Assembly: GCF_013304825.1 (NCBI RefSeq)
Contig: NZ_JAAWUO010000012.1
Location: 62,001 to 126,000, forward strand
Reading direction: 5' to 3'
Source: Blautia schinkii
GTDB lineage: Bacteria > Bacillota > Clostridia > Lachnospirales > Lachnospiraceae
Length of the DNA: 64,000 bases
In this document: positions 33,352-42,117 of the stretch, in pieces
How positions within the stretch are numbered: position 1 is the stretch's first letter
Layout of the letters: the number at the start of each line of letters is the position of its first letter
Notes under the pieces: model-generated
What the model was told of the DNA's origin: nothing
Database searches by the model: none
The model's input: the letters and a program-made list of their open reading frames with translations, nothing else
Made by a program: the position numbers and the translations under genes

Positions 33352-34248
33352 ATGGCAAAAGCAAAGAAAAAGAAATATTCGGCATCTGACAAAGCCATTT
33401 TAGGAATCGGATACGTACTTCTGGGTGCATTTGTACTTTCCATTCTGGTTCCGCTTTTATATGTTGTGATCGCATCCTTTATGGATCCGAATGTGCTGAA
33501 CAGCCAGGGGATCAGCTTTGATGTGCGGAAGTGGACGATCGATGCGTACCGCAGAGTTCTTGAAAATAATATGATCTGGAGAGGCTTTGCAAACTCATTT
33601 TTTTATTCCCTGGTGTTTACCATTATTTCAGTTCTGGTAACTCTGCTGGCAGCATATCCAATGTCCAAGAAAGAATTTGTGGGAAGAAATTTCTTCAATG
33701 TTATTTTTCTCATTACCATGTTTTTCGGTGGAGGAATGATCCCGACTTTTATCCTGATCAATCAGTTGCATCTGGTAAATACAATCTGGGCAATCCTGCT
33801 TCCGGGTGCGTTTAATGTCTGGAACATGATCCTTGCCAGAACCTATTATCAGTCTATCCCCAAGGAACTCAGAGAGGCATCTGCCATTGACGGTGCCACG
33901 GAAATCGAGCATTTTTTCAAGATTATGATGCCGGTATGCAAACCGATCATCGCAGTGCTTGCACTGTGGTCCTTTGTAGGAATGTGGAACAGTTATTTTG
34001 ACGCTATGATTTATTTGAATGATGCGAAACTGCAGCCATTGCAGCTGGTACTTCGTTCCATCCTTGTACAGAATACACCGCAGCCCGGAATGATCGCAGA
34101 TATCCAGAGTACTGCACAGATGGCAAAGGTAGCGGAACTTCTGAAATATGCTACGATCATTGTATCAAGTTTACCGCTTCTGATCATGTATCCATTCTTC
34201 CAGAAATATTTTGACCAGGGCATTATGGTTGGTTCTGTAAAAGGCTGA
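33352..34248 (+). CDS. Sugar ABC permease, YtcP/LplC type
   Basis: 298 residues, six membrane helices. Start KYSASDKAILGIGYVLLGAF and the region WTIDAYRRVLENNMIWRGF are typical of YtcP-like permeases. The EAA loop is LREASAIDGATEIEHFFKIMMP and the C-terminus ends FDQGIMVGSVKG, the usual family tail. It is 11 bases after the first permease with AGGAGG in between, and 16 bases before the lipoprotein gene. Together they form a type I importer of the CUT1 class, probably for sucrose, kestose or short fructans according to the GH32 gene. Confidence 0.95.
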   Translation: MAKAKKKKYSASDKAILGIGYVLLGAFVLSILVPLLYVVIASFMDPNVLNSQGISFDVRKWTIDAYRRVLENNMIWRGFANSFFYSLVFTIISVLVTLLAAYPMSKKEFVGRNFFNVIFLITMFFGGGMIPTFILINQLHLVNTIWAILLPGAFNVWNMILARTYYQSIPKELREASAIDGATEIEHFFKIMMPVCKPIIAVLALWSFVGMWNSYFDAMIYLNDAKLQPLQLVLRSILVQNTPQPGMIADIQSTAQMAKVAELLKYATIIVSSLPLLIMYPFFQKYFDQGIMVGSVKG

Positions 34249-34264
34249 TGACAGGAGGTTGATA

Positions 34265-35950
34265 ATGATGAAAAAAAGAATGAAGGCATTATTGGCAATC
34301 GGGCTTTCTGCAATTATAATGGTATGCAGTGCCGGATGTGGAAATGGAAAAGAACACATGAAAGCAGAAACAGATCCGGATACCCCGGTGGAAGATGTGT
34401 CCTTTCCTCTGAAAGAAAAAGCAGAGCTGTCTTTTATTACCAGTGCACCTGCAACATCTACACAGGAACCTAATGAAAGAACGATCTTTGAAAGACTGGA
34501 AAAGCAGACCAATGTCCACATTGACTGGACCTGTTTTGTATCGGATCAGTTTGATGACAAAAAAAATCTGGCGCTGGCACAGTTCGGAAATCTTCCGGAT
34601 GGACTTTTTAACGCAGGGATGAGTGATTATGATCTTCTTCGTTATGCCAAACAGGGAATCATTATTCCGGTAGAAAATCTCATTGATAAATACATGCCGA
34701 ATCTTAAGGCTGTATTTGAAAAATACCCGGAATACAGAACAATGTGTACAGCACCGGACGGACATATTTATTCTTTCCCATGGATCGAGCAGCTTGGTGC
34801 GGGGAAAGAAGCCATTCAGGCAATTGGAGATATTCCCTACATTAATAAAAAATGGCTGGATTATCTGAAGCTGGACGTTCCGACTACAACTGAGGAACTG
34901 GAACAGGTTCTGATCGCTTTCCGCGACAATGCAGATAAACTGGAAAAGAAATTCAACATTGAGGGTGGTGTGATCCCGATGTCCTTTATCATCAATAATG
35001 GTGATCAGGATCCTGCAATTCTCATCAACGGATTCGGAGAAGGATATGGTGACACCGGTGATCATTTTGCAGTGAAAGATGATGGAACCGTTATTTATAC
35101 AACTGTACAGGAAGGCTATAAAGAAGGTATTCAGTGGCTCCATCAGCTGGTAGAAGAAAAGCTGGTGGATCCGGAGGCTTTTACCCAGGAATGGTCAACT
35201 TATGTTGCAAAAGGTAAGAACCACAGATATGGTCTGTGTTTCACCTGGGATATTGCAAATATTGATAACAATGAAGATTATGTAATGCTCCCGGCGCTGG
35301 CCGGTCCGGATGGTCTTGTAAATATCACAAGACAGAATAACAGTGAAACCAGTGGCTTTGACAGAGGACGCTGCGTTCTGACTACAAGCTGTCGAAATAC
35401 GGCACTGGCAGCAGCATGGATCGATCAGATGTATGAACCGATCCAGTCTCCGCAGAATAACTGGGGTACTTACGGGGAAAAAGATTCATTTAATATCTTT
35501 GAGATGTCCGAGAATGCAGAAGGTGGTCAGATGCTGAAACATATGGATCTGGGAGATGCATCTCCGGTAGAGGTTCGTGAAGCACAGTCTGTAAACGGAC
35601 CGTTGGCAATACTTAACGAGTATTACGATGTATATGTAACAGAGCCGGCAGATGCAAAATGGCGTCTCGACAATATGCACGAAACATATCTTAAGGATAT
35701 GAACAGTAAATATGTGTATCCGAATGTATTTATGAGTATTGATGATACCAATAAAGTATCTCAGTATGACACGGATATCAAGAAGTATGCGGAACAGAAA
35801 AAAGCAGACTGGATCCTGAATGGCGGCATCGATAAAGAATGGGATTCCTATCTGAAAAAGATGGAGCAGTATGGACTGTCTGATTATCTGGCAATCAAAC
35901 AGAAATATTTTGACCAGTATCAGAAGTCTCTTAGTGAGACAGAGAAATAA
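34265..35950 (+). CDS. Sugar-binding lipoprotein of the fructo-oligosaccharide importer
   Basis: About 561 residues. The signal peptide ends in a lipobox (MVCSAGC), so the protein is lipid-anchored outside the membrane. The rest is a long solute-binding fold of the LipO/YtcQ type usually coupled to LplB/YtcP permeases. AGGAGG six bases upstream favours ATG 34265; the TTG at 34259 would overlap the ribosome site. Sequence near LADQ-like GNLPDGLFNAGMSDYDLL contacts the ligand in related proteins. Ligand inferred as sucrose or fructo-oligosaccharide from the downstream GH32 enzyme. Confidence 0.94.
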   Translation: MMKKRMKALLAIGLSAIIMVCSAGCGNGKEHMKAETDPDTPVEDVSFPLKEKAELSFITSAPATSTQEPNERTIFERLEKQTNVHIDWTCFVSDQFDDKKNLALAQFGNLPDGLFNAGMSDYDLLRYAKQGIIIPVENLIDKYMPNLKAVFEKYPEYRTMCTAPDGHIYSFPWIEQLGAGKEAIQAIGDIPYINKKWLDYLKLDVPTTTEELEQVLIAFRDNADKLEKKFNIEGGVIPMSFIINNGDQDPAILINGFGEGYGDTGDHFAVKDDGTVIYTTVQEGYKEGIQWLHQLVEEKLVDPEAFTQEWSTYVAKGKNHRYGLCFTWDIANIDNNEDYVMLPALAGPDGLVNITRQNNSETSGFDRGRCVLTTSCRNTALAAAWIDQMYEPIQSPQNNWGTYGEKDSFNIFEMSENAEGGQMLKHMDLGDASPVEVREAQSVNGPLAILNEYYDVYVTEPADAKWRLDNMHETYLKDMNSKYVYPNVFMSIDDTNKVSQYDTDIKKYAEQKKADWILNGGIDKEWDSYLKKMEQYGLSDYLAIKQKYFDQYQKSLSETEK

Positions 35951-36002
35951 AAACAGAAAAAGATACCGGTCAGAAACATAAAAAGGAAAGAGAGAGCAGA
36001 GT

Positions 36003-37526
36003 ATGAGTGAAAAACTTGAAAAAGCACGTCTTTATGAAATAGAGGAAGCAAAAAATATCCCGCAGGAAGAGAAACCGGCCTTTCATGTATCTGCACCGGT
36101 TGGCTGGATCAATGATCCCAATGGATTTTCTGTTTTTAAAGGAAAGGTACATCTTTTTTACCAGTATCATCCTTACAGCCGTGACTGGGGCCCTATGCAC
36201 TGGGGCCACAGTGTGACGGAGGATATGATCAGATGGGAGCAGCTTCCTACAGCGCTTGCACCGGATCAGGAATATGATCGAGAGGGATGCTTTTCCGGAA
36301 GTGCTATTGAAGCGGATGGAAAACAGGCTTTGATCTACACAGGAGTTACAACAGAAAAGCTGCCGGATGGAAAAGAAGAAGTCCGGCAGAATCAGTGCCT
36401 TGCCTGGGGTGACGGAAAAGATTATGTAAAGGCAGAGAAAAATCCGGTAGTCACCGGGGATATGCTTCCGGAGAAATGCAGCAGAGTTGATTTCCGTGAT
36501 CCGAAGGTATGGGAAGATAACGGAACATACCATATGCTCGTAGGATGCCGCAGCGAAGAAATTCCTGGACAGGTAGTTCTGTTTTCCAGTAAAGATCTGA
36601 AAGAATGGAAATTTGAAACAATTCTTGCGGAGAACTCCACAGGAGAAATCGGTGTTATGTGGGAATGCCCCGATTTCTTTCCGCTTGGGGATAAACATGT
36701 GCTGATCTGTTCTCCGCAGCATATGCGGGCAAAAGGGTATGAGTTTCATAATGGACATAATTCCCTATATTTTACGGGAGATTATGACAGCGAAAAACAT
36801 ACATTTGAAAAAGACGCACCGGTAAGTCTGGACTACGGACTTGATTTTTATGCGCCGCAGACAACCCTTCTTCCAGATGGAAGAAGAGTGATGATCGCCT
36901 GGATGAAATCCTGGGATAGCTGTGTGATCAAGGAAAAGCAGAGATGGCAGGGAATGATGACTCTTCCGAGAGAGCTGGAATATCGTGACGGAAAGATCTG
37001 GCAGAAGCCGGTCCGGGAAATTGAGAATTATCGGAAAAACCGTTGCTGTTATGAGAATGTAAAAGTGGGTGAGAGCTTAAGCCTTGAAGGCGTCCGTGGC
37101 CGAATGATCGATCTGACTGTGGAACTGCAGAACGCAGATGGCATCATGGATGGAAGCAGGAACTCCGGAAATCCAAATCAGGAAGCATTGGATGTGTACA
37201 ATGAGTTCCGGATTGAGCTTGCACGCAATGAAGAATATACAACGGTCTTTACCTATGATCGAAAAAGACAGATACTGGAAATCGACAGAACCTGGAGCGG
37301 GGTGCAGCGTGATGTTATATGTACAAGAAAGCTCCAGATCACAGATGACAGACAAAATCTGAAGCTGCGTTTTATCCTGGATCGAAGCTCCATAGAGCTT
37401 TTTATCAATGATGGAAGCAAAACTGCGACTACCGTGATCCCAACACCAGTGGAAGCAGATGAGATCCTGTTTCACAGTGACGGAAATGCTGTGATCCAGG
37501 TTGAGAAATATGATATTGTGTTGTAG
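36003..37526 (+). CDS. GH32 beta-fructosidase (sucrose/fructo-oligosaccharide hydrolase)
   Basis: 507 residues, cytoplasmic (no signal peptide). The five-bladed catalytic domain has the nucleophile Asp38 in GWINDPNG, Asp166 in DFRDPKVW and the acid/base Glu221 in MWECPDFF; the C-terminal beta-sandwich follows from about residue 345 (SLEGVRGRMIDLTVEL to SSIELFINDG). It hydrolyses beta-fructosyl bonds of sucrose or short fructans, perhaps as sucrose-6-phosphate, but no PTS gene is near and an ABC importer is, so a non-phosphorylated substrate is more likely. Fourth gene of the LacI-controlled operon. Confidence 0.95.
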   Translation: MSEKLEKARLYEIEEAKNIPQEEKPAFHVSAPVGWINDPNGFSVFKGKVHLFYQYHPYSRDWGPMHWGHSVTEDMIRWEQLPTALAPDQEYDREGCFSGSAIEADGKQALIYTGVTTEKLPDGKEEVRQNQCLAWGDGKDYVKAEKNPVVTGDMLPEKCSRVDFRDPKVWEDNGTYHMLVGCRSEEIPGQVVLFSSKDLKEWKFETILAENSTGEIGVMWECPDFFPLGDKHVLICSPQHMRAKGYEFHNGHNSLYFTGDYDSEKHTFEKDAPVSLDYGLDFYAPQTTLLPDGRRVMIAWMKSWDSCVIKEKQRWQGMMTLPRELEYRDGKIWQKPVREIENYRKNRCCYENVKVGESLSLEGVRGRMIDLTVELQNADGIMDGSRNSGNPNQEALDVYNEFRIELARNEEYTTVFTYDRKRQILEIDRTWSGVQRDVICTRKLQITDDRQNLKLRFILDRSSIELFINDGSKTATTVIPTPVEADEILFHSDGNAVIQVEKYDIVL

Positions 37527-37540
37527 AAGCCTCTCAAATA

Positions 37541-37569
37541 TTGACAATTTCTCTATTTTTGTATAACAT
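37541..37569 (+). promoter_or_regulatory. Sigma-A promoter for the SEC-C protein
   Basis: TTGACA, 17 bases, TAACAT; 80 bases before the start codon. Confidence 0.65.
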
Positions 37570-37584
37570 AGGGGAAGTTGCTTA

Positions 37585-37621
37585 CGCCGGATCAGGAGTT
37601 ATTCGTATCTCCTGATCCGGC
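37585..37621 (+). terminator. Perfect hairpin between the GH32 operon and the SEC-C gene
   Basis: GCCGGATCAGGAG pairs with CTCCTGATCCGGC around an 11-base loop, with a weak T-tail (ATATATTT). It can end the GH32 operon but also lies in the leader made from the promoter at 37541, so an attenuator role is possible. Confidence 0.6.
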
Positions 37622-37648
37622 ATATATTTACAGGAGAGGAACACAGGA

Positions 37649-39304
37649 ATGTTTTATCAGTTAAAAATCACAAGAAAAGGAACGAAACCGCCGGTATGGA
37701 GACGTTGTACTGTTGCGGCTGACGTTACATTTGCAAATATGGCAGCCATGCTTGAAAAACTGGTTCAGTATCCGGCAGGCAGCCTATATGAGATTGAATT
37801 TTTTCAGAAAAAAGTACAGATCCGTGAGAACGGTGACGGAGAAGCGAAGAATAATTTCACATTATTAAATGCAGGCGAGACAGAGACTGCAGAGCTTATG
37901 GATTCCGAGAAATGGTTTACCTTCCGTCAGTATGGTGCGGATAAGGAAACTCCGGAATACAGAGTTGATATTGAGAAGAAAGACGAGGGAACAGCAGAAG
38001 CTCCTTCTATTATAAAAGAAGTAAAGGGTGAGGATGATCCGTACTGGACAGAGGCACCAGAGCTGGGATGCACTGTAGCAGTTGAAACTGAGGTGGAAAC
38101 AGCCAAAGCATCTGAAGACATTGCTGCAACAGTAGCGGCAGTAGAGGCAGCAGCCAGAGCTGCAAAAGCAGATGAGGCAGCCACAGGCAGCAGAAGAAAT
38201 CCTACAGTAAAAGATTTCCTCATGTCCTATCGTAAAGAAGACCTTCTCAGCATTGCAGGTGAGCTTGGACTTCACTGCAAGGGAATGGATCAGGAAGAGA
38301 TCGCCGCAAAGGTTGCCGCAGAGGTTCTTAAACCGGAGGTTATGAAAGCAAGCTTCCTCGTAGCAGACGATCAGGAGGTACTGGCTTTTGAGGCGGCTAT
38401 TCAGAGAAAATGCTTCCATGTTGCAGAGGATGAGTGGAATACATTAGAATGGCTGAACGATATGGGCTACCTTGTTTCCTACAGTGATGATTACGCAGAA
38501 GTTCCGGCAGAGGTTGTAGCTGTTTACGATCAGATCAATACACCGGAGTTCCAGACACTTCGCAGCCAGGTAAACTGGTTGAAGGATTGCCTTATTATGG
38601 TAAGCTATCTGTATGTATCTGCACCGGCAAAGACCGTATATGAGATGTTTAAGCAGAGAAAAGGCTTTGACATCGGATATGACAGATTCATCGAGCTGTA
38701 TCATACCATTCCGGAGAAGGCCTGTATCTGTGAGCTTGCGGAGGATCAGCTGATTCTGAAATCCGCACTGGTCAATAACATTTACAAGGATATCGAGAGA
38801 CGTCAGGGTGGACGGAAATTCTATATTCCGTCTGTAGATGAGATCCTGGATTATTCCGAAAACGGGTATCCAACAAAATCTGCTTCTTACCAGAGACTGG
38901 GCAGATTCCTGCTGGATGAGATAAAGGTTTCCGATGCAGTGAAGGATCAGGTACTGTTCTTTATTTACAAAGAATGCTCCATGGATGGCAGAATGTCAGC
39001 GATCATGGAAAACCTGAACCAGAAGGGGATCCAGTTTAACGATGAGCAGCTTGAGAAATTTACAAAGCTGATCATGGAGGCAAACAATAACACAAGAATG
39101 CTGGAATTCCGCGGTTACACACCGAATGAGATCTCAGGAGCAGTATGGCCGTTTGCCACAGGCAAGCCGCACACTGCAATGCCGAACAGCTTTGTGCCGA
39201 CAGCAATGCCGATGCAGCCGGCATCTGCAAGAAAAATCTATCCCAACGATCCGTGTCCGTGCGGAAGCGGTAAGAAATATAAGAAGTGCTGCGGAAGAAG
39301 ATAA
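37649..39304 (+). CDS. pRiA4b-ORF3-like/SEC-C domain protein
   Basis: 551 residues in three parts. Residues 1-110 are a pRiA4b ORF3-like fold (YQLKITRKGTKPPVWRRCTV, LYEIEFFQKK), often found with transposon passenger proteins. A linker rich in Ala and Glu (about 145-180) leads into a long helical middle. The last 20 residues are a SEC-C zinc motif (NDPCPCGSGKKYKKCCG), as at the end of SecA. The SEC-C motif binds Zn and usually mediates protein or nucleic-acid contact. Function unknown; the domain set is seen in Clostridia proteins of unassigned role. Ribosome site AGGAGAGG. Confidence 0.85.
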   Translation: MFYQLKITRKGTKPPVWRRCTVAADVTFANMAAMLEKLVQYPAGSLYEIEFFQKKVQIRENGDGEAKNNFTLLNAGETETAELMDSEKWFTFRQYGADKETPEYRVDIEKKDEGTAEAPSIIKEVKGEDDPYWTEAPELGCTVAVETEVETAKASEDIAATVAAVEAAARAAKADEAATGSRRNPTVKDFLMSYRKEDLLSIAGELGLHCKGMDQEEIAAKVAAEVLKPEVMKASFLVADDQEVLAFEAAIQRKCFHVAEDEWNTLEWLNDMGYLVSYSDDYAEVPAEVVAVYDQINTPEFQTLRSQVNWLKDCLIMVSYLYVSAPAKTVYEMFKQRKGFDIGYDRFIELYHTIPEKACICELAEDQLILKSALVNNIYKDIERRQGGRKFYIPSVDEILDYSENGYPTKSASYQRLGRFLLDEIKVSDAVKDQVLFFIYKECSMDGRMSAIMENLNQKGIQFNDEQLEKFTKLIMEANNNTRMLEFRGYTPNEISGAVWPFATGKPHTAMPNSFVPTAMPMQPASARKIYPNDPCPCGSGKKYKKCCGRR

Positions 39305-39329
39305 TTCTGCAGAAAATTTACCGTAATTC

Positions 39330-39436
39330 CGGAGCTGAAAGTTCCCATAGATCGTTGCGGAGCGACTGCGCTCATGAGTGAGCAGCGAACGCGGATGATC
39401 TGGTCCGATTTATCGTTTGATGCAGTATCTCCGGAA
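39330..39436. repeat. Dispersed palindromic repeat, diverged copy
   Basis: Outer arms TTCCGGAG and CTCCGGAA enclose TGCGGAGCGACTGCG, CTCATGAGTGAGCAGCGAA, CGCGGAT and GGTCCGATT. The same order (TGCGGAGCA, TATGAGCAAGTAGCGAA, GCGGAT, ATCCGATT) occurs at 44140-44195, so the two share an ancestor. Confidence 0.55.
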
Positions 39437-39455
39437 ATACCATACAAATTAATAT

Positions 39456-39498
39456 AAGACAGTTCGTTTGTACCATCCTGTCTATAAATAAAACCAGG
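39456..39498 (+). promoter_or_regulatory. Predicted preQ1-I riboswitch controlling queDECF
   Basis: P1 stem AAGACAG/CTGTCT encloses the loop TTCGTTTGTACCAT. The 3' side is the A-rich strand ATAAATAAAACCAGG, whose terminal GG can pair with the loop CC (39473-39474) to close the H-type pseudoknot. This matches the small preQ1-I architecture (P1, C/U-rich loop, A-rich L3, 3' partner of P2). The downstream operon is the full preQ0/preQ1 pathway, which fits. Two terminators follow. Covariance search was not possible. Confidence 0.72.
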
Positions 39499-39520
39499 GC
39501 TGAAGAAGATGTGAGAATCA

Positions 39521-39551
39521 GGGCAGACTCGTGGCGGGTCTGCCCTTTTTT
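39521..39551 (+). terminator. First leader terminator upstream of queD
   Basis: GGGCAGAC/GTCTGCCC around a 9-base loop, then TTTTTTT. It lies 23 bases after the predicted aptamer, a likely ligand-controlled terminator. Confidence 0.88.
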
Positions 39552-39569
39552 TACTTTAACTGGATCAAG

Positions 39570-39591
39570 GCCGGGAATCCCGGCTTTTTTT
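39570..39591 (+). terminator. Second leader hairpin upstream of queD
   Basis: GCCGGG-AAT-CCCGGC followed by TTTTTTTATTT, 52 bases before the queD start. Two tandem U-tailed hairpins in one leader are unusual. Confidence 0.8.
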
Positions 39592-39642
39592 ATTTATGGA
39601 AATATCCGGGTGGTGTGACAGATCCAGAAGGAGGAAAAATTT

Positions 39643-40092
39643 ATGTATCAGTTAAAAACAGAAGCAGATTTCGATTCGGCACACTTTCTGTCCGGTTACA
39701 CCGGCAAATGTTCCAACATCCATGGTCATCGCTGGCATGTGGAGATTGAGATCGAAAGCCGGAAGCTGGAGAAAAACGGTCAGGGGCGAGGGATGCTGGT
39801 AGACTTCGGAGATCTGAAAAAGGATCTTCGGGAGCTGGCAGATTCCATGGATCACACGCTGATCTATGAAGAAAATACATTACGTCCGAAAACGCTGGAA
39901 GCACTGGATGAGGAAGGCTTTCATCTGGTGAAGGTTCCCTTTCGCCCTACAGCAGAGAATTTTTCAGAATATTTTTTCAGGAAAATGGAAGAAAAGGGCT
40001 ATCCTGTAAAAAGAGCTGTTGTTTACGAAACACCAAATAACTGTGCAGCTTACCGGGAAACGGAAGAAGAAACGGAGGCGGTATGGCTATGA
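39643..40092 (+). CDS. queD: 6-carboxy-5,6,7,8-tetrahydropterin synthase
   Basis: 149 residues, PTPS family. It turns 7,8-dihydroneopterin triphosphate into 6-carboxytetrahydropterin, the first step of the queuosine branch. The Zn ligands are visible: DSAHFL (His) and CSNIHGHRWHVE (HxH), with catalytic Cys in the same segment. DFGDLKKDLRELADSMDHTLI is the family's DFxxLK...LDH region. AGGAGG lies nine bases before ATG. First gene of the queDECF operon; its stop overlaps queE by 10 bases. Confidence 0.96.
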   Translation: MYQLKTEADFDSAHFLSGYTGKCSNIHGHRWHVEIEIESRKLEKNGQGRGMLVDFGDLKKDLRELADSMDHTLIYEENTLRPKTLEALDEEGFHLVKVPFRPTAENFSEYFFRKMEEKGYPVKRAVVYETPNNCAAYRETEEETEAVWL

Positions 40093-40757
40093 GTACCTAT
40101 CAGGTTGTAGAGAAATTTGTCAGCATCAACGGAGAGGGCAGACGGGCAGGAGAGCTTGCCGCTTTTATCCGGTTTAAGGGCTGCAATCTTCAGTGCAGCT
40201 ATTGTGATACCAGCTGGGCAAATGAGCCGGGATGTGAGAGTGAAAGGCTGACAGAAGAAGAGCTCCTTTCCTGGATCCGTGAAACAGGCGTAAAAAATGT
40301 GACACTTACAGGCGGGGAACCACTTTTACGGAAAGGCATGGAGGAGCTGATCGAGGCAATCCTGGAGGATCCATTCCGGCGGGTGGAGATTGAGACCAAT
40401 GGAAGCGTAGATCTGAAGCCTTATCATATATTAAAAAAACGTCCGTCCTTTACCATGGATTATAAAGCACCGGACAGCGGCATGGAAAAAGAGATGCTCC
40501 TTTCCAATCTGGAGCTTCTGGGCAGTGAGGATACGCTGAAATTCGTGGTCAGCAGCCGCAGAGATATGGAAAAAGCTCTGGAAATCCTGGAAAAGTACAG
40601 GCTGGTCGGAAAAACGGCAGTTTATTTCAGCCCTGTTTTCGGCAGGATCCAGCCGGTGGAGATCGTGGATTTCCTTATGGAAAAAAAGCTCAACGATGTA
40701 AAGCTTCAGATCCAGCTTCATAAGGTGATCTGGGACCCGCAGAAACGGGGAGTATGA
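40083..40757 (+). CDS. queE: 7-carboxy-7-deazaguanine synthase (radical SAM)
   Basis: 224 residues. Radical SAM enzyme contracting 6-carboxytetrahydropterin to 7-carboxy-7-deazaguanine. The 4Fe-4S motif is GCNLQCSYC (CxxxCxxC), preceded by the family start KFVSINGEGRRAGELAAFIRF and followed by the GGEPLL loop. Two starts are possible: ATG 40083 (GGAGG only 4 bases away) or ATG 40089 (10 bases); both overlap queD. The short family form lacking the extra C-terminal part is normal for Gram-positive bacteria. Confidence 0.96.
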   Translation: MAMSTYQVVEKFVSINGEGRRAGELAAFIRFKGCNLQCSYCDTSWANEPGCESERLTEEELLSWIRETGVKNVTLTGGEPLLRKGMEELIEAILEDPFRRVEIETNGSVDLKPYHILKKRPSFTMDYKAPDSGMEKEMLLSNLELLGSEDTLKFVVSSRRDMEKALEILEKYRLVGKTAVYFSPVFGRIQPVEIVDFLMEKKLNDVKLQIQLHKVIWDPQKRGV

Positions 40758-40809
40758 CAGGAAAACATATCACAATATAACAAGAAATACCGCAGAAAAG
40801 GAGAACGCT

Positions 40810-41493
40810 ATGAAAGCACTTGTACTTGCAAGCGGCGGTGTGGATTCCACCACCTGCCTGGGGCTTGCCGTAAACAAATATGGAAAAGAGAATGTAATTG
40901 CATTAACAGTAGCTTACGGACAGAAGCACACAAAAGAAATCGAGGCTGCCAGAAAAACAGCAGAATATTACGGAGTGGAGCATCTTTATCTGGATCTGGA
41001 GCCGATCTTCCGGTACAGTGACTGCTCGCTGCTGAAGCATTCAGACAGAGAGATCCCGCACGAAAGCTATGCAGAGCAGCTGAAGGAAACCGATGGCTCA
41101 CCGGTTTCAACCTATGTGCCGTTCCGGAACGGATTATTTCTTTCCTCGGCAGCAAGTATTGCGCTGTCAAAAAACTGCAGTGTGATCTATTACGGAGCAC
41201 ATGCGGATGATGCAGCCGGAAATGCATATCCGGACTGCAGCAGTGCGTTTCACAATGCGATCAACGAGGCGATCTATCAGGGAAGCGGCGGCCAGCTGAA
41301 GGTTGAGGCGCCTTTTGTCAGCTGCACAAAGGCAGAGGTCGTAAAAACCGGCCTGGAGCTGAATGTTCCTTATGAACTGACCTGGAGCTGTTACGAAGGC
41401 GGCGAAAAGCCCTGCGGTGTGTGTGGAACCTGTATTGACAGAGCAGAGGCATTCCGGCTCAATGGAGTGAAGGATCCGGCACTTGACAGATAG
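40810..41493 (+). CDS. queC: 7-cyano-7-deazaguanine synthase
   Basis: 227 residues. ATP-dependent conversion of 7-carboxy-7-deazaguanine plus ammonia to preQ0. PP-loop nucleotide site [10 protein letters not shown] at the N-terminus, [10 protein letters not shown], the PFRNGLFLS and [15 protein letters not shown] region, and a C-terminal Zn site CGVCGTC with an earlier Cys ([12 protein letters not shown]). Third gene in the operon with a good ribosome site (AAAAGGAG). The only Cys set expected in family members is complete. Confidence 0.97.
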   Translation: MKALVLASGGVDSTTCLGLAVNKYGKENVIALTVAYGQKHTKEIEAARKTAEYYGVEHLYLDLEPIFRYSDCSLLKHSDREIPHESYAEQLKETDGSPVSTYVPFRNGLFLSSAASIALSKNCSVIYYGAHADDAAGNAYPDCSSAFHNAINEAIYQGSGGQLKVEAPFVSCTKAEVVKTGLELNVPYELTWSCYEGGEKPCGVCGTCIDRAEAFRLNGVKDPALDR

Positions 41494-41536
41494 ATCGGAT
41501 CATAAATATCCGTTTGACCATAGAAAGGAAAAAAAT

Positions 41537-42031
41537 ATGAGCAGAAAAAACCTGGAAAAAGAAGGGATCACCCTTCTCGGAAATCAGAAAGTAAAATATC
41601 CGGACAATTATGCTCCGGAGGTACTGGAAACATTTTTGAACAAGCACCCGGACAACGATTACTTTGTAAAATTTAACTGCCCGGAATTTACAAGCCTTTG
41701 TCCCATTACCGGACAGCCGGATTTCGCGACGATCACGATATCCTACGTACCCGGTGAAAAAATGGTGGAGAGCAAATCTCTGAAGCTGTATCTTTTCAGC
41801 TTCCGCAATCACGGAGATTTTCATGAGGATTGCGTGAACATCATTATGAAGGATCTGATCCGTCTTATGGACCCGAAATACATTGAGGTCTGGGGAAAAT
41901 TTACTCCGAGAGGCGGCATTTCCATTGATCCCTACTGCAATTATGGAAAGGCCGGAACCAGATGGGAGGAGATTGCCTGGAAACGCCTTGCAGAGCATGA
42001 CATGTACCCGGAAAAGATCGATAACCGGTAG
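41537..42031 (+). CDS. queF: NADPH-dependent preQ0 reductase
   Basis: 164 residues, the short (type I, YkvM-like) QueF. It reduces preQ0 to preQ1. The catalytic Cys is in [14 protein letters not shown] and the QueF motif [21 protein letters not shown] is intact. ATG 41537 has AAAGGAA in front; the longer frame from 41483 overlaps queC and lacks a ribosome site. Last gene of the operon, ended by a bidirectional terminator. The preQ1 product would feed back on the leader riboswitch at 39456. Confidence 0.96.
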   Translation: MSRKNLEKEGITLLGNQKVKYPDNYAPEVLETFLNKHPDNDYFVKFNCPEFTSLCPITGQPDFATITISYVPGEKMVESKSLKLYLFSFRNHGDFHEDCVNIIMKDLIRLMDPKYIEVWGKFTPRGGISIDPYCNYGKAGTRWEEIAWKRLAEHDMYPEKIDNR

Positions 42032-42033
42032 AA

Positions 42034-42090
42034 AAACAAAAAGTCCCTGTTTTTACTGCGAAAAGCAATGAAAGCAGGGGCTTTTTGTTT
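42034..42090. terminator. Bidirectional terminator between queF and the convergent monooxygenase gene
   Basis: AAACAAAAAGTCCCTG pairs with CAGGGGCTTTTTGTTT around a 25-base loop; U-runs exist for both directions. Confidence 0.8.
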
Positions 42091-42117
42091 AGTGTGCCTG
42101 ACAGCGTAGGCTTATCT

